From Nitrococcus sp. (GTDB taxonomy: Bacteria; Pseudomonadota; Gammaproteobacteria; Nitrococcales; Nitrococcaceae), in the NCBI GenBank assembly GCA_030452365.1, contig JAKDMK010000122.1:1-6810 (forward strand): a DNA stretch of 6,810 nt, written 5' to 3'. Positions 5,582-6,810 of this stretch are shown here, piece by piece; the stretch's first letter is position 1; the number at the start of each line of letters is the position of its first letter. The notes beneath the pieces were generated by a model. The model worked only from the letters and a program-made list of their open reading frames with translations, had not been told where the DNA came from and searched no databases. The position numbers and the translations under genes are program-made.

Positions 5582-6810
5582 TTACGTGTGGCGGGGCTGC
5601 TGGGCAGGTCTCACTTTGCTGTTTCCCTTCCACCACAGCAGCAAAGCCAAGACTATAGCCGCGACTTGGGCTGCGATGCCCTGAACGGTGGGGTAGATAC
5701 CCAGCCAATCGATGGTGGGCAGCTCTAGATACAAGGCGTCGATGGTACCCGCTTCCTGCAAGGCGGCGATGCCCTTGCCGAGCAGGATTACCGAGAGTAT
5801 CAGCAGGACGATACTGGTGGCCCGAAAGAATAGGCTCAGTGGGAGCTTCATACCGATACGGAAGAACAGCACGCAAACGATCGCCAGGGCCGCGACGGCG
5901 GCACCGATGCCGTAGAGCAGATAGGTGGCCGCGGTTACCTGGGCCCATAGGGCCTGGTAGAACAGAATGGTTTCAAAGATTTCCCGGTACACGGAGATAA
6001 AGGCCACGAAGGCAAGCGCCCAGACGGTGCCCTGATCGAGGGCGTTATTGACCTGGCTTTTGATGTAGCCCAGCCATTTCTGGCTCTGGCTGTGGTGGTG
6101 CATCCAAAAGCCCACGTAGAATAGGATCACCGCCGCCAGAATGCCCGCCAGCCCTTCGGTGAGCTCCCGCGTGGCACCGCTAAAGCTGATCAGGCTGGAC
6201 GCCGCATACCATGTGGCCACGCCAGCCGCCAGCGCCGCAAGCCAGCCAAAGTGGATATACCGGGTGGCCGTGGTGGCGTTGGCTTTGCGGGTGAATGTGA
6301 TTAGAACAGTTACGATCAGCAGCGCTTCCAGGCCCTCGCGGAACAGGATAAAGAAGCTGGCCGAGAAGGTGGCCACCGGCCCCAGACCATCCGTATTTAA
6401 GGCGGCGCTGGTCCGATCGAGCTGAGCCTGGGCGGCGGCAATGCGATCGCTGACTTCTGCCTTGCTGAGGTTGCGGTCGATGGCTTCACGCACGGCCATG
6501 AAGCGGCGTTCCGTTTCGCGCATCAGTTTCTCATTCACGGCCGCCAGCTGCCGCTCGATCATTTCAAAGCCATCCAGATAAGCAGACAGCGCCGCGGCCT
6601 TTGCCGCCGCCTGGTCGCCGGCCTGATAAGCCTGCTGCGCCTGCGCGAGCTGGCTGGCACTGATCTCGATGAACCGGTTCTTGTCAAACAGCGCGCTGGG
6701 CTCGGTGCGCAGGTACCCAAGCGCCGCATAGGCTTCCGCGCCCTGCCCTTTGAGCACATCTGCCGGGGTCTTGGCGACCACAGTGGCCAGCGGCAGTTGG
6801 GATTCCAGGC
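5582..6810 (-). CDS. FTR1-family iron permease (5' end outside window)
   Basis: The frame is open to the window edge, so the N-terminus is missing; the in-frame GTG at 6781 need not be the start. Numbering from that codon, residues 1-135 are a soluble, alanine- and charge-rich helical region, probably periplasmic, with SAYLDGFEMIERQLA (66-80) typical of the extension before the membrane part of long bacterial FTR1 proteins. About seven membrane segments follow (roughly 136-163, 177-200, 208-226, 252-275, 285-308, 316-338 and 365-384). The two iron-binding REXXE motifs are present, REGLE (148-152) in the first segment and REIFE (266-270) in the fourth, with MHHHSQSQKW (227-236) between. The family moves ferric iron, often with a ferroxidase or cytochrome partner. 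Some members carry N-terminal cytochrome c domains, but no CxxCH lies in the visible part. It lies 68 bp upstream of the RLP gene on the same strand. Confidence 0.92.
   Translation of the reverse strand, partial: LESQLPLATVVAKTPADVLKGQGAEAYAALGYLRTEPSALFDKNRFIEISASQLAQAQQAYQAGDQAAAKAAALSAYLDGFEMIERQLAAVNEKLMRETERRFMAVREAIDRNLSKAEVSDRIAAAQAQLDRTSAALNTDGLGPVATFSASFFILFREGLEALLIVTVLITFTRKANATTATRYIHFGWLAALAAGVATWYAASSLISFSGATRELTEGLAGILAAVILFYVGFWMHHHSQSQKWLGYIKSQVNNALDQGTVWALAFVAFISVYREIFETILFYQALWAQVTAATYLLYGIGAAVAALAIVCVLFFRIGMKLPLSLFFRATSIVLLILSVILLGKGIAALQEAGTIDALYLELPTIDWLGIYPTVQGIAAQVAAIVLALLLWWKGNSKVRPAQQPRHT

Noticed and set aside
5514..5948. N-terminal extension of the RuBisCO-like protein up to an ATG at 5948
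   Set aside because: It would overlap the permease gene by over 360 bases in another frame, its sequence is arginine/proline-rich shadow translation, and RuBisCO homology starts at MTKRLEVVYRL.

Overview
The window looks like chromosomal DNA of a GC-rich proteobacterium (about 60% GC by eye). A gammaproteobacterium is most likely, because it carries a canonical rdgC, a gene essentially confined to Beta- and Gammaproteobacteria. No tRNA, rRNA, CRISPR array, transposase or integrase gene is visible, so this is not an obvious mobile island. Species cannot be named from the sequence.

Left part, plus strand (1-2024): a two-gene unit made of the C-terminal end of a DUF697-type membrane protein (cut by the window edge) and a membrane-anchored GTPase. 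They overlap by 4 bases (ATGA), so they are probably translationally coupled. Middle: rdgC on the minus strand (2066-2998) converges on the GTPase gene, and a 321-bp intergenic region with two inverted repeats separates it from a divergent thioredoxin-fold peroxiredoxin-like gene (3320-3925, plus strand).

Right part, minus strand (3947-6810): in transcription order, an FTR1-family iron permease (5' end outside the window), a RuBisCO-like protein (form IV, RLP) and a small cupin. The RLP and cupin are 10 bp apart and almost certainly co-transcribed; the permease lies 68 bp upstream on the same strand.

The RLP-cupin pair is the most interesting part. In Rhodospirillum rubrum, an RLP isomerises 5-methylthioribulose-1-phosphate to 1-methylthioxylulose-5-phosphate, and a cupin (methylsulfurylase) removes methanethiol to give deoxyxylulose-5-phosphate, linking S-adenosylmethionine salvage to isoprenoid synthesis. 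The pair here could be a minimal version of that shunt in another lineage. This is an inference from family and gene order; the upstream enzymes of the route are not in the window. The other genes show no clear functional link with it.
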